Assembly (NCBI GenBank): GCA_036674765.1
Contig: JARVKI010000041.1
Coordinates: 62,001-126,000, forward strand
Length of the DNA: 64,000 nt
Direction of reading: 5' to 3'
Origin: Seiridium cupressi
Lineage: Eukaryota; Ascomycota; Sordariomycetes; Amphisphaeriales; Sporocadaceae
Part shown: positions 45,379 through 56,197 of the stretch, one piece after another
How positions within the stretch are numbered: the first letter of the stretch is position 1
Layout: each line of letters opens with the position of its first letter
Position numbers and translations under genes: made by a program
Notes under the pieces: model-generated
Told to the model about the DNA's origin: nothing
Seen by the model: the letters and a program-made list of their open reading frames with translations, nothing else
Database searches by the model: none

Positions 45379-47161
45379 ATGTCGACAGGCGAGGATCCAG
45401 TAGTCAATGGCGTCAAAGGCGCCAATGGCCACCATCAAACCAACGGGCGACGCACGCCATCACTCTCGGGGCTTTCCTTGACAGAGTACAGCGCCAATCC
45501 TTCGCCGCCATCGGCCAACAAGCAAGCACGCATCAAGCAGCTGGTTCCCGACGAACTGCTGCTGCCCAATGGACATCCCGACGTATGAACGCTCCCATAA
45601 TACGCAATTGGCGTTACCAGAATATTAACGAGGACAGTACATTGGCATGATCCTCAACTCGAGGGTGTACGAAGCTTGCAAGAGAACCTCTCTCACACCG
45701 GCGATCAACATTTCGAAGCGGCTCGAGTGCAATGTTTTGCTCAAACGCGAAGATGAGCAACCCGTATTCAGCTTCAAGCTACGTGGAGCCTACAACAAGA
45801 TGGCTCATCTAGACCCAGATCAGAGCTGGAAGGGTGTCATTGCGTGCAGTGCTGGAAATCATGCCCAGGGTGTGGCCTACTCTGCTAGGCTGCTGAAGAT
45901 TCCAGCCACCATTGTGATGCCACAAGGTACACCAAGCATCAAACATCAGAACGTATCAAGGATGGGGGGCACCGTCGTGCTGCATGGTGCCGACTTCGAT
46001 GCTGCAAAAGAGGAATGCCTACGGCTCGAGAAGAGCCACGGGCTGATCAATATCCCACCCTTCGATGATCCCTATGTCATTGCTGGCCAAGGAACCATCG
46101 GTCTTGAACTTATCTCGGACACGAACCTTTCCAAAGTTGAGGCCATCTTCTGCTGCGTAGGAGGAGGCGGACTCATTGCTGGCATTGGAGTCTTCATCAA
46201 GCGTGTGGCACCTCATGTGAAGATCATTGGTGTCGAGGCTGAGGATGCAAATGCAATGGTGCAGTCTCTGCAGAAAGGACAGCGAGTCTTTCTCAAGGAG
46301 GTGGGACTTTTTGCTGATGGTGCAGCTGTCAAGACTGTCGGAGAGGAAACCTTCCGTATCTGCCAGGAAGTCGTGGATGAAGTGGTCCAGGTTACCACGG
46401 ACGAAACTTGTGCAGCCATCAAGGACGTCTTCGAGGACACCCGATCCATTGTTGAGCCTGCCGGTGCCCTAGCTCTGGCTGGTCTGAAGAAGTGGGTGAA
46501 GAACAACCCATCGAGCGATCCGAATAGGGGTCTCATTGCCGTTACTAGCGGCGCTAACATGAACTTTGATCGGTTGCGTTTCGTTGCCGAGCGAGCTACG
46601 CTTGGTGAGGGCAAAGAGGCCCTTCTTTCCATCAGCATCCCGGAAAGACCTGGTGCCTTCTCCGAACTCATCAACAACATCATGCCTCATGCTGTCACCG
46701 AGTTTTCTTATAGATATGCCACGGATGAGGTCGCGAATGTACTCGTGGGTATCTCGCTGACGGGAGCAGCTAGTCAACGAGTAAGCGAGCTTCAGACACT
46801 GATGGATCGAATCAACTCGTTGGGAATGGCGGCCACAGACCTGTCAGCGGACGAGCTTGCGAAATCGCATATTCGATACCTAGTTGGTGGTCGTTCTAGC
46901 GTACCCGATGAGCGTGTCTACATGTTTACCTTCCCGGAGAGGCCAGGTGCGCTACAGAAGTTCTTGAACACACTACGCACGAGATACAACATCAGCTTGT
47001 TTCAGTATCGAAATGGTGGCAGTGATGTCGGCAAAATTGTTGCCGGCATTCAGTGCCCGGATGCAGAGTTGAAAGACCTTGAGAACTTCCTGAAGCAGAT
47101 TGGTTACCCATGGCAAGATTGCACTGATAATGCCACCTTCAAAACATTTTTAAGGATTTGA
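45379..47161 (+). CDS. ILV1: Threonine dehydratase, biosynthetic (ILV1)
   Basis: PLP enzyme converting L-threonine to 2-oxobutanoate, the first step of isoleucine synthesis. Two exons (45379-45582, 45638-47161; 55-nt intron) give 575 aa. The PLP lysine is in [14 protein letters not shown] (Lys115). [15 protein letters not shown] and the glycine-rich phosphate loop [11 protein letters not shown] follow. Two ACT-like regulatory repeats at the end (about [13 protein letters not shown] and [13 protein letters not shown]) point to isoleucine feedback control. The first about 65 residues are polar and low-complexity, with two acidic residues near the start, and do not look like a standard mitochondrial presequence. 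An upstream start cannot be excluded. Confidence 0.95.
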
Positions 47162-47592
47162 GTAGTCCCAGTTGAGTCGAACAGGAGTTTAAGGTGTTTG
47201 GTATGGCACTTGATGTTATCACGGACTGGTTTTAGACGATGTATTATGGGAAAGAAACGTGAAAGAAACTCCCAAGGATATTTTATGTTCTATAAAATTC
47301 GCCACAAACATTCAATTATCCAGCATGCCAGAGATCTGAACTGGACAAGTCGACGTTGAAATGAAAATAAAAAAATTACCGGCATGTTGCCATTGTAGGT
47401 GCGCCTCTATTGTACTCTTGCACTGTCTTGAACCGCTGGCTCGGGCCAGGCCAGTCGCCGGCTTTTATCCGAAAAATTGCATCCACCCGACCGGCGGACC
47501 CAGCCCAGAGCATCGTCTGTATCTGTACCAGGCCGAGATCCCTTTTTTGTGCTCAGCAACAGCTGCAAGTTCAATTACACCAACCAAACACA
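47162..47592. other. Intergenic, ILV1 3' flank and bL36m promoter
   Basis: 0.43 kb between two plus-strand genes; nothing specific seen. Confidence 0.5.
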
Positions 47593-48111
47593 ATGTGCAG
47601 CTCAGCAGTATCGCGGTCGTCCAAGATGGCGACGTCGTCGCTTCTCTCATCAATGCGGGCGCTGTCCCTCGGCGCTTCCTCAAAGTCGACCATCACCAGA
47701 ACGAGCGTCTTTCGCGCGAAGCAACCGACTCGATTGATTTCGCAAGCTATCTCTCCGGCCATGACAAGACCAAGGGCGATGGGGACCGCGGCACCAACAA
47801 CGGCGGCGAAGGCATTGCAGCCCAAGGTTCAGCAGCAGACAAGGGGTATGAAAGTACACAGCTCCGTCAAGAGACGGTGCGAGCATTGCAAGGTGAGTTA
47901 TGCAGTGCTTCCTCATGGGGTTACAAGGCTGGGAGGAAAGAGACACTACGGTTCCTGGCCGTACCTCAGGGAGGTCCCGCGTGGCGTATGGTGGGCAACG
48001 GCTGATGTGATGTGAATACAGGTCGTGCGAAGGAAGGCGAACAAGCGACACCGAGGCTACATCTACATCATCTGCAGCGCGAACCCGAGACATAAGCAAC
48101 GGCAAGGATAA
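47593..48111 (+). CDS. RTC6: Mitochondrial ribosomal protein bL36m (RTC6)
   Basis: A small zinc-binding protein of the large mitochondrial ribosomal subunit. Two exons (47593-47892, 48022-48111; 129-nt intron) give 129 aa. The last 40 residues are the L36 domain: GMKVHSSVKRRCEHCKVVRRK, then IYIICSANPRHKQRQG. The zinc set C-x2-C ... C ... H is complete, and the intron falls exactly after CEHCK. The long Ser/Arg-rich N-terminus is a mitochondrial targeting sequence. A second in-frame ATG at 47626 (MATSSLLSSMRALSL) would make an equally good presequence start. The second exon is too short to appear as an ORF of its own. Confidence 0.92.
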
Positions 48112-48364
48112 TTCATATTGAGCATGTATTGAACGTTGCGGTCATTGGACAATCTTGAAATTCAGGCAGGATAACACCACCAAGGGTCTCGATGAGAAAG
48201 TGTATTACTACATTGCATATGTACAGGATATGGAGCTGGCCCACGTGTAAAATACTATGATGTGGGCTCTGGAGTCGCAATGGATGGACAGAGAGTAGAC
48301 CAATGGCTAGGTTGGGACAAGACTTATAAAATTCGTGAGCCGGAACATAATAGCACGAGAAAGG

Positions 48365-48796
48365 CTACATGCCCTCAATATACCTCTCCATACTCTCCCA
48401 CTCCGTCTTCCCTGTTGAAAGGAGGTATCTAATATGTCCCTAATGCTTGATCAGCCTCGTCCATAACTCATAAAGCCAAACAGTCAGCAGGAAGCCTTAC
48501 CAGGTCCGTGACTTCGCGATGGCGCTCGAACTCGGCTCGCGCGAAGTTGCGCGTCTCTGATCTTGTGCCTGGGTCTCCAATCCGTCTTGTGCCACGCAAT
48601 ATGGTCCGGTAGAGCGATAAAACCCGTCCTCTTTGGAGAAACTGCACACGATAAGTGACATGTCTCGGGAATACTGCAGCTTCCATTTACTCACATGATC
48701 CAAGCTCAGCGTTGCGCCGAGGCGGCCTTTCTTCGCCTCCGTAGCATAGTATCGGGCTCGAGACGGCAGCAATCTAAACATGCTCATGGAGCTCAT
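48365..48796 (-). CDS. LYR motif-containing protein (LYRM2-like)
   Basis: A mitochondrial LYR/Complex1_LYR protein; such proteins pair with acyl carrier protein and assist respiratory complex or Fe-S assembly. Three exons (48796-48695, 48641-48501, 48439-48365) give 105 aa. The start MSSMSMFRLLPSRARYYATEAKKG is a presequence. Then LSLDHFLQRGRVLSLYRTILRGTRRI holds the LYR tripeptide, followed by ETRNFARAEFERHREVTDLGHIRYLLSTGKTEW with the conserved Arg/Phe and the terminal RYLLSTGK element. The exact LYRM number is inferred from the LDxFLQR start. The gene is convergent with bL36m and divergent from NAA40. Confidence 0.88.
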
Positions 48797-49168
48797 GTGG
48801 GCCAGGATGACTGTATTGACCGCATCGAAATCGCTGCTTGACTACCAGGTATGAAGCTTTGGCGTGTTCTACGGTCGGACTTGTGATGACCTCAGTCGAA
48901 ATCTTTTGACCAGACCCTTGTTCGTTTACCCGGCGCATTGCAGTAGCGGGGTGCTAGCGGCCAGCGTCGCGTCGGCAAGCTCATGCGCGTTTCTGCATAA
49001 TGAAGCGCAATGCATGTGATGCATATAACCTCCCAAACCGTCAAAGAGAAGTTGATGCTTCTTTTTTGGAGATGAGCATAGTTTCCGGTCCTTACATCTG
49101 CACATACGATAGGGCCCCCTGCAAAACCTAAATGACTGACAGCTTGCCCATTGGAAAGCGTTCGCAAA
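48797..49168. promoter_or_regulatory. Bidirectional promoter LYRM-like / NAA40
   Basis: 372 bp between two head-to-head start codons. It must contain both promoters. No motif singled out. Confidence 0.45.
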
Positions 49169-50039
49169 ATGGGTGCGTCTACACCTCTCACAGACCCCAT
49201 CGAGGAGATAAATGCGAAGAAAGACGCGGATTTCATACGTGAAAACTTGCAGCCAAGGTATGTGTGTATAGTTTCTCCACGTAGCGACAGCCGATGATGG
49301 CTTTCCTGAGGCAACGCAGTGCCAACTATGGCCCGGAGGTCACACATGCACCACAGGTTCATCCTGTGATACCGACAGTACTAACAGTGCAATAGCGATG
49401 ACTGGACACAATGGATTCACCCGAAAAGCCAGGAGAAATACTCCATCACCCTCGCTCAAGCGGTCAACATGAGTCTTCAAGATCTCAGACTATGCCTCAA
49501 TATCATCGAAGAGACGAGCAAATCACATTACGAGGCTTCATCTCGGGGTTGGAAACCGCGAAAGAAGTTGACAGAGATGAAATCACCCGAAATGAGATAC
49601 ATCGTGGTCAGAGATGCGGCGGGCGACGTGCGCGGTTTTACATCGCTCATGCCGACATATGAGGAGGGCGAGCCCGTGGTCTATTGCTACGAAATCCACC
49701 TCAAGCCAGAGATGAGAGGGTATGTCATTGCATTCCCTCCCCCGGGTATTCTTGCGCTCCCAAAGGGGGTTTTGAAGAATCTGCAGGTCAATGAATTGCT
49801 AACAGAATGGCAGGACCGGTTTGGGGAAGACCTTGATAAGTCATCAGGAGAGCATTGCACGGCACACTCCGACCATTGAGAAAGTCATGTTGACATGCTT
49901 TATGAGGAATTCGGATGCGTTTGAGTTCTACAAAAAACTGGGGTTTGAAATCGATCCAATATCTCCTGAACCAAGGAAATTGCGGTTTGGCAAGGAATCC
50001 GTGCCTGATTATGTTATCATGAGCAAGAAGGTCGGGTGA
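49169..50039 (+). CDS. NAA40: N-alpha-acetyltransferase 40 (NatD), histone H2A/H4 N-terminal
   Basis: GNAT enzyme that acetylates the N-terminal Ser of histones H4 and H2A. Three exons (49169-49257, 49396-49719, 49814-50039) give 212 aa. The sequence after the start contains NLQPSDDWTQWIHPKSQEKYSITLAQ. The core is YIVVRDAAGDVRGFTSLMPTYEEGEPVVYCYEIHL, which ends at the acetyl-CoA loop MRGTGLGKTLI (R-x-x-G-x-G/A pattern), interrupted by intron 2 within the loop. VMLTCFMRNSDAFEFYKKLGFEID is the closing motif B. Intron 2 ends at a CAG acceptor at 49813. Confidence 0.92.
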
Positions 50040-51506
50040 GGCTCATATCTCGCCGCAGAACTCGCCATCCTCAGACGGCCGATAACGAATATCAGCACAA
50101 GTGCCACTCGGGCTACCAACGCGTTTGAGGAGATATGATCACAGACGACCTGGGCAACCATCTGCAAGGCTTGTCTAAATCAGTGCGCCACTTTTTCCTG
50201 CTTGAAAGCTGGTAAGCCTTTCTACTAGGACAGATGTGAAGTGAAGCGGAGGTCGTTTTCCGGCGGGAAACTAGAGCTGCGGGTATCCCGCCTTACGGAC
50301 GAGTTCCGAGACGGGATCGCGATTGTATATCGAATGTCTTAAACTCAAGTCTGTGGCCGCAAGAGTCGTAGGCGACATTTGACCAGCCTGGGGCCTCCTG
50401 CTTATGAAAGCTGACATAAGACAGCACATGAATCCAGTAGTATTGAGTGTAAAGCACAGGCACCAGGCACCGTCTCCAACACGCCAAATCATGATTTGGA
50501 GAGCTGTTAAGTGTCATTGGTCAAAGTTCTTAATTTAGAAAACAGCTGCTTTAAGGGAAAGTTACGTAGTAGGGAAAGTTCGTTGGGCTGCTGAAGTGGC
50601 CAAAAGAATTGGCATAGACATGGGCTAAATGGGAGGCGGTGCATCAACCGCTACTTCACAACTCCATATGCTAGAAGTATAGGCGGCAGACATCCCACAA
50701 AGCAGAGATCTGTCCTGTGTAGCTGTGATCGGCAAGAACTAGGCAGATTCAATTGGACGTTGCAGTAGGAGGAGTACCCTTGGAGGATGGACCCTTAATC
50801 TGACGTGGTGAGTTGCAACTCGGGGGCCGATGCGGGGATGATCGCTCTCAGCCCCAGGCCCTAAAAACTTAAATTACCTTATTTGCCGAAGCTGAGCTTT
50901 TAGTGCCTCTCAGCCCCAGATGACCAGCTTAATTCCAGTCCTTTTCTGGCTGTCAGCACAATCCATCGCGCATCTCAATCTTGGCACCGCGACTATCACG
51001 TCGTGCATGTGCCAATCATCAACGCACAACGTACATGTTCGTGAGATGCACGGTGCTTAAGCTTGCCCTGCCATACCTGATCTCGAGCCTATGGAGTACG
51101 ACAGGGGCGTTGCTCACACTGATGGGTTGTGGTGCTACCATAAGATAATGCAACAAGCGGCCCTCATGCTATCCACATCGAAGGATTGTCTCTGTGCCTG
51201 CTGTGGAAAGATTAGATCGGTAGTAGTAACGGTTCGTCTGTGTTAGTCACTAGGTACCGGCAGCCGGGTACGATCTGAGGCTGCTGCGCCTCTGCGGCCG
51301 AATGCTGCTCCTCCAGATAAGTCCACATTGGTCCATATTGCGCACCGCGCGCCTTGCATTCTTTTCCTCTTTTTTTTTTTTTTTTCCATAATTTCTTTTT
51401 GTTCTTCCACACGCTACCTTTCTATATCGTAGCAAACAACTCAACTACACACTCCATCTCTCAACGCCCTGCAATCACCAAAGAGCCCACCAGTACACTT
51501 TCCACC
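50040..51506. promoter_or_regulatory. Long intergenic region upstream of PLAC8 gene
   Basis: 1.47 kb without a supportable gene. It contains a 13-bp direct repeat CTCTCAGCCCCAG at 50845-50857 and 50907-50919, and a run of 16 T at 51370-51385 in a C/T-rich leader just before the ATG at 51507. This pyrimidine-rich stretch is common before fungal transcription starts. Confidence 0.45.
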
Positions 51507-52071
51507 ATGGCGTATCAACCTCAACAGACTATGCAGCCTGTGCAACAAACGTTCCAGCAGGACAACGGCGGCGAATGGAAGAGCAGTCTCTGCGACTGCA
51601 CGCCTTGCTCCTCTTGCGTTGTGTCGTGCTGTATTCCATGCTTGCGTGAGTCGATCCTTCGCATTTTCTGTACAGTTGAACGATGGACTGACCGTGATCT
51701 CCCCAGTCATCGGCCAAACATCCGAGCGTCTTCGAGACCCCTCGATGCAAACAGCAAAGGACCTCAACAGTGACTGTGTCATTAGCGGTGCACTCTGCGC
51801 CTTCACTGGTCTCCATTGGATATACGTAATGTTTAAACGTACGGAAATACGAGAACGATTCGGCATTCCGGGTAGCTCTTGCGGCGACTGTTGCACGTCT
51901 TTCTGGTGTCCCTGCTGCGCGGCGATACAACAAGACAACGAGGTAAAGAAGCGCCTTCAACCCGGGCTGGTCCAGCAGCAATACCAGCAGCAACCTAGCA
52001 TGTCGATGCCTCAGGGTCCGCCACCAGTCCACGGTGTGCCACCTCAGAAGGAGGGCTATACGGGTGCCTAA
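51507..52071 (+). CDS. PLAC8 family Cys-rich protein
   Basis: Members of this family sit at membranes and are linked to metal tolerance or cell size; the fungal role is not settled. Two exons (51507-51645, 51707-52071; 61-nt intron) give 167 aa. Start context is CACCATGG. The N-terminus is Gln-rich, then WKSSLCDCTPCSSCVVSCCIPCLLIGQTSERLRDP is the Cys-rich PLAC8 opening across the splice junction. SGALCAFTGLHWIYVMF is the hydrophobic centre, ERFGIPGSSCGDCCTSFWCPCCAAIQQDNEVK is the closing Cys cluster, and the tail is a Gln/Pro-rich disordered stretch. Confidence 0.92.
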
Positions 52072-52520
52072 GTAGGTCTTGACTCCAATAGTGCTGCTGC
52101 ACCCAATGAGTTGTGGGATGGAGGGGAGAAGAGAAAGAAGACGTCAAGTGCTAGAGCGATTTCTATGAAATTTTATTGGACTCCATATGGGACGCGCTCC
52201 GCCAACTTTCACTGTGTTGAGAATCTGATTGACGTAGATACCTGGATCTACGGAATAGCTGAGAATAAATTGAAGTGTAAACATGGTCAGAAATAGATAG
52301 ATCACAACGCAAAACGGAAGCGATGCGGTGGCAGGCTAAAATGACTTCTACCCTCGGTTCGATAGGCGCATTTGGTGATGAAGGTGTTGAACAGCTTATT
52401 TATTAGTTTGCAGATAACTAACATTCCTAATTAGAAGTGGTCACACTAGTGGCCGGGATCATAGTGGGTCGATTCAAGCCAGACACGAGTGGCTCGGCAT
52501 GTAGATATTGATCTGCTATA
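52072..52520. other. Intergenic, tail-to-tail
   Basis: Convergent spacer of 0.45 kb; nothing recognised. Confidence 0.5.
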
Positions 52521-53989
52521 TCATGATTTCTTGGCAGCAGCAAACAACGAGTCGATGAGGCTGCTCTTCGCCTTTCCCAGATCTAGTACATCCGTGATCT
52601 CGTCATCAATGTTGTCCATAAATTTCTCTTTGGTCCATTGCGGCTTCCAACCAATGCTCCTTGGCCTCGTGGCGCTCAGATTACCACTATATCTCGAGTT
52701 AGACAAGTCGGACAGAGTTTTGCTCAAGTTCGTATCATTGGGGAGGGTGGGCTTACCCGGACTTCCATAACGCTGCGAGAAACTGCGACGGTACACCGAT
52801 CGATTCCGCAGCGACTTCGTCGTTGGGCCAAGTGGCTACGTTTGAATCGTCCACAAGGCCTCGGGCCTTGAGGGCCGTGGCCAAGCGATCCAGGAACTCC
52901 CAGATATGGATGTCGTGGGCTAATGCGAAATAATAACCCTCGGTACCGCTTGGAATGGATTTGTTCTGGAGAACTGCCTCGATGATTCGCCAGTAAAGGG
53001 CAGTTAAATCCGTGATATGCACACCCGAGACTTTCTGGATACTTGTTAATATTACAAAACAATGCATTGGAAATGTGTAGCCCACGAAATCTTTAGGGAA
53101 TTTATGAACCTTCCTCTGTCGGAGGCTTGCTTGTACGTGGCCAGGGATCACGACAGACAATTGGTTCCATTCCCCACTACCTCGACCATCTTGATTGCTC
53201 AATTAGTCTTCTGACACTCAGGTATGTGAGTTTCTCTATAATACTTACAGACGGTGGATGGTATAACGACGAAGCTGGTTACACCTCTTGCTTTTGCGTG
53301 CTCAATAATGGCCACATCGGCCTACTCAAATTAGAATAGATTCTCTCAGCTCCTCCAGAGATGGCTTTGTTACCTTTCGGATAGGATAAGAGTCTGCCAA
53401 CTGTTTTTCTGTATCAAATATTGGGCCTGTATCTTCGATCACAGCTGGCGACCAGCCTGTATTCTCGTAGAAAGCGCTCAATGCCGACGTCTATCAAGCG
53501 TCAATATCCTCATGTTTATTTCATTGTTGAGGAATATACCCACGTGAACGAAATATGTGTCCTCTCCGCTCAATTCTTTTTGCTTTTCAAGGGCGTTGAT
53601 GAGTGGAAATGCCAAACTCGGGTCGATAGAGCTTGCGCAATGAATGACGATACGGACTTCCGATCAGTCAGTCAATAGTGGCTGATAAGTCACAAATGGG
53701 AGGGAAACACATACTCTTGTGGTTGAGTAGATTATCAACCACATTCTTCTCATCCATCAAGTCTAGATGTAGAATATTGGCGCCCAGTGCCAATAGGGCC
53801 TTGGCCTGATCTTCGGACCTGACTGCGGCATGGATGTGCTCTCTCCCAAGGGCAGCACTATCCTTGGATAGAAAGTCCGCAACGATTGAACCGCCTCTGC
53901 AGAGCCATCAGTGGTCAGTGTCTCACAAGCGAGACGGAGGAAGCTTACATGTATCCAGCTGCGCCAGTGATCAAGATATTCGAGGTCAT
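52521..53989 (-). CDS. NAD-dependent epimerase/dehydratase-like protein (extended SDR)
   Basis: An extended short-chain dehydrogenase of the fungal epimerase/NmrA-like group; the substrate is unknown. Eight exons (53989-53949, 53896-53715, 53656-53545, read as 113 nt ending at CAC, 53490-53374, 53321-53249, 53189-53086, 53034-52757, 52686-52521) give 357 aa. Edges of exon 3 may be off by one base in my count. The NAD loop is NILITGAAGYIGG, split by intron 1. IVIHCASSIDPSLA, then SALSAFYENTGWSP and IRKADVAIIEHAKARGVTSFVVIPSTVYGRGSGEW, follow the family. The catalytic Tyr-x3-Lys pair is not obvious. Intron 53035-53085 is 51 nt without a stop, so the frame stays open if it is retained. The C-terminus GWKPQWTKEKFMDNIDDEI is typical. 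Confidence 0.85.
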
Positions 53990-54674
53990 AATGTTAGTAG
54001 TCAAGGGAAGCGAGACAGCGTTAGACCAGTATAATTCAAAAGGAGGTAGGTCAATGGCTTGATTCTAAGAGATGGAGGCTGCATCGGCGTCGATCTTATA
54101 GTTGCCCACGTGCAGAGTGGTGTAAAGGCTGATTCGGATAGGACTGCTATCATTTATAACTTTTAGTTATCAACTACATATATCTTTTACCCGTTAAAAT
54201 AAACTACGGGTCTACGACTTAACCTTTTCTAGCTATATTTTAACGCGTCGCGTTTGCGATTACTTTTATATTAAACTTTATTTTATTTTATTTTAATAAT
54301 TTCGTATTAAATTATAATAAATTACAAACGATATTTTACAATGTAAGCCGTAGTTCACCTTACTAAGCTATACATGCTAATACCAGTCTATTAAGGTTAG
54401 TACCGGAACGGAGCAGGCTTGCATTGGTAATCAGTAGCGATTCCAATCGATCTAATCAATCATCACTGAGTTGGATGTGCACCCCGCGATTAGAAATCCA
54501 AAGCCTCTTACTAAATATGTCGAGTTCTAAAGTGCATATTTAGGGTACATTGGCTGTCTTAAAGTCGATATGTATTCATTCCGGAAAAAAGAAAAAGTGT
54601 GCCGTTACAGTCGTTGAATTGCGCGCCATTGCACCACATCTCGATCCCAAAATTAGTTTCATATGACTGGGACC
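53990..54674. repeat. AT-rich tract, possible degraded repeat
   Basis: The stretch 54150-54350 is strongly AT-rich (for example repeated TTTTA units near 54280-54300) and contrasts with flanking DNA. This could be a repeat decayed by RIP-type C-to-T mutation. No terminal repeats or coding remains are visible. The rest of this 0.7 kb is the promoter side of the epimerase-like gene. Confidence 0.4.
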
Positions 54675-55487
54675 ATGTCGAGCGGCTCTTCCGTTCTCCT
54701 CATTCTCGGTTCCTGCAAACATTGGCCAGAGTGTAGCGCGAGCCTTCCATGTGAAAGGCTATCAAATCGCTCTGACATCTAGGAAACCAAAACAGGAACA
54801 CAGCCCCGATGTCTATGTAAACATCTCGAGTGACCTCTCGGATCCAGAATCGGTCGTTCGGGTCCTCTCCGAAGTCAAAGAGAAACTGGGTATTCCCAGC
54901 GTCGTCGTTTACAATGGTAAGAAGAATGATATGGCGCTCTAGAGTAGCGAAAACTCGAAGTTAGTTCTAACGATGCAAAGCTGGTGCGGCCGCAAAGAAC
55001 GACGCCAACGACCCCCTCTCTCTTTCGCTGGCTGACTTCGTGTGGGACTTGAGCGTCAATACAACCAGTGCATTTGTCGCCGGACAGCAAGCCGTTTCGG
55101 GGTTTGCACAGCTGCTTGATTCCGCGTCCAAGACATTCATCTTCACGGGGAACATACTGAACACCACGATCATAGCCCCGCTTCTGAGCCTCGGCGCTGG
55201 GAAATCAGCAACGGCGCACATGATACAGTCTGCTGCCTCTGCTTACGCTGAGCGAGGTTTCAAGTATGCAATTCTGCTGTCGGATGAAATTGTGTGGCAC
55301 GTCTAATAATTTTACGTAGATTCTACTACGCTGACGAGCGTAAGACTGACGGCTCGCCTGCCTATTTTGATGTCGACGGAGATGCGCACGCCACGCATTA
55401 TGTGCAATTGGCAGAAGCCAGAGAGCAGGGTCGTGGCAACAGACATTCACGAAGGGTGTAGGATATAAGAACTTTCTTACTACTTGA
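54675..55487 (+). pseudogene. Frameshifted short-chain dehydrogenase (SDR)
   Basis: The gene layout is still readable: MSSGSSVLLILGS at 54675, then a frame change near 54713 inside the NAD-binding glycine loop, then ANIGQSVARAFHVKGYQIALTSRK and DLSDPESVVRVLSEV. Intron 54917-54980 and exon 54981-55263 (TSAFVAGQQAVSGFAQL, FIFTGNILNTT) follow. Then comes intron 55264-55319 and FYYADERKTDGSPAY. A second frame change near 55430 moves the family's usual C-terminal segment out of frame. Both intron signals remain good, so inactivation looks recent. It could be a living gene with two sequencing errors, but the loss at two separate places favours a pseudogene. It lies beside the AT-rich tract. Confidence 0.7.
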
Positions 55488-56197
55488 TAGTTGTGATCAG
55501 TAACAAATGAAGGGCTCGAGATTTGAGGCACTTTTGAAAGTGGACAACGAGCTATCATCTACGATCCACGGAGGGTTCTATTGGACACCCTCCCTGACTG
55601 CGGTGAAGTAGTATTCTTTGACATGACTCTGAACCACTAATCCAGATCTAGTAGCCGACCTTGGTGGACACACTGGGCGTACAGTGGCTTTAGTAAGGTA
55701 TAAACCCTCTCCTATTACAGTAAACGGCAAGCTTTCCCTAAGTAGTTAAAATTACGTGCATGCCAGTAGGTTAAGGTGTGGCGTTGTATATCATAGAAGT
55801 GTGGACTGTTCTAGTGTTTGGATGGGGAATCATAGTAAGAATTACTATACTTTTATACGCGCCCAGTTTTCTTGCTGGAATGGCCTCCAAGCACAGAATT
55901 ATGTGCCAGCTCACGCTAATCTCTCTACAATAGCTATCACCACTGCTATCAAGCATCGCTAGCTGGTTCTCTATGTGATCGTCAACCAATGTTGAATATC
56001 ACCGACTAACACACCGTTACCGGCATCTGACTGCCATGGTTTATTAGTCATTTGAATCGGCATCTTCCATGCAACAGGGGACATCAAATGCATTACGACG
56101 CATGTGTATTCATATCCAGGGGCTCAATACCCTCGTAGTCCACGCCTGCGGGGAACCGCAGAAAAGAGAACAGCTGAGCCCCGTCTCCGCTCCCGTC
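55488..56197. other. Intergenic
   Basis: 0.7 kb between the SDR pseudogene and the convergent ZZ/EF-hand gene. Short ORFs only. Confidence 0.5.

Noticed and set aside
53035..53085. Reading 53202-52753 as one exon
   Set aside because: The frame is open, but the extra 17 residues interrupt a conserved KVSGVHITDL segment and are bordered by good splice sites, so an intron is preferred.
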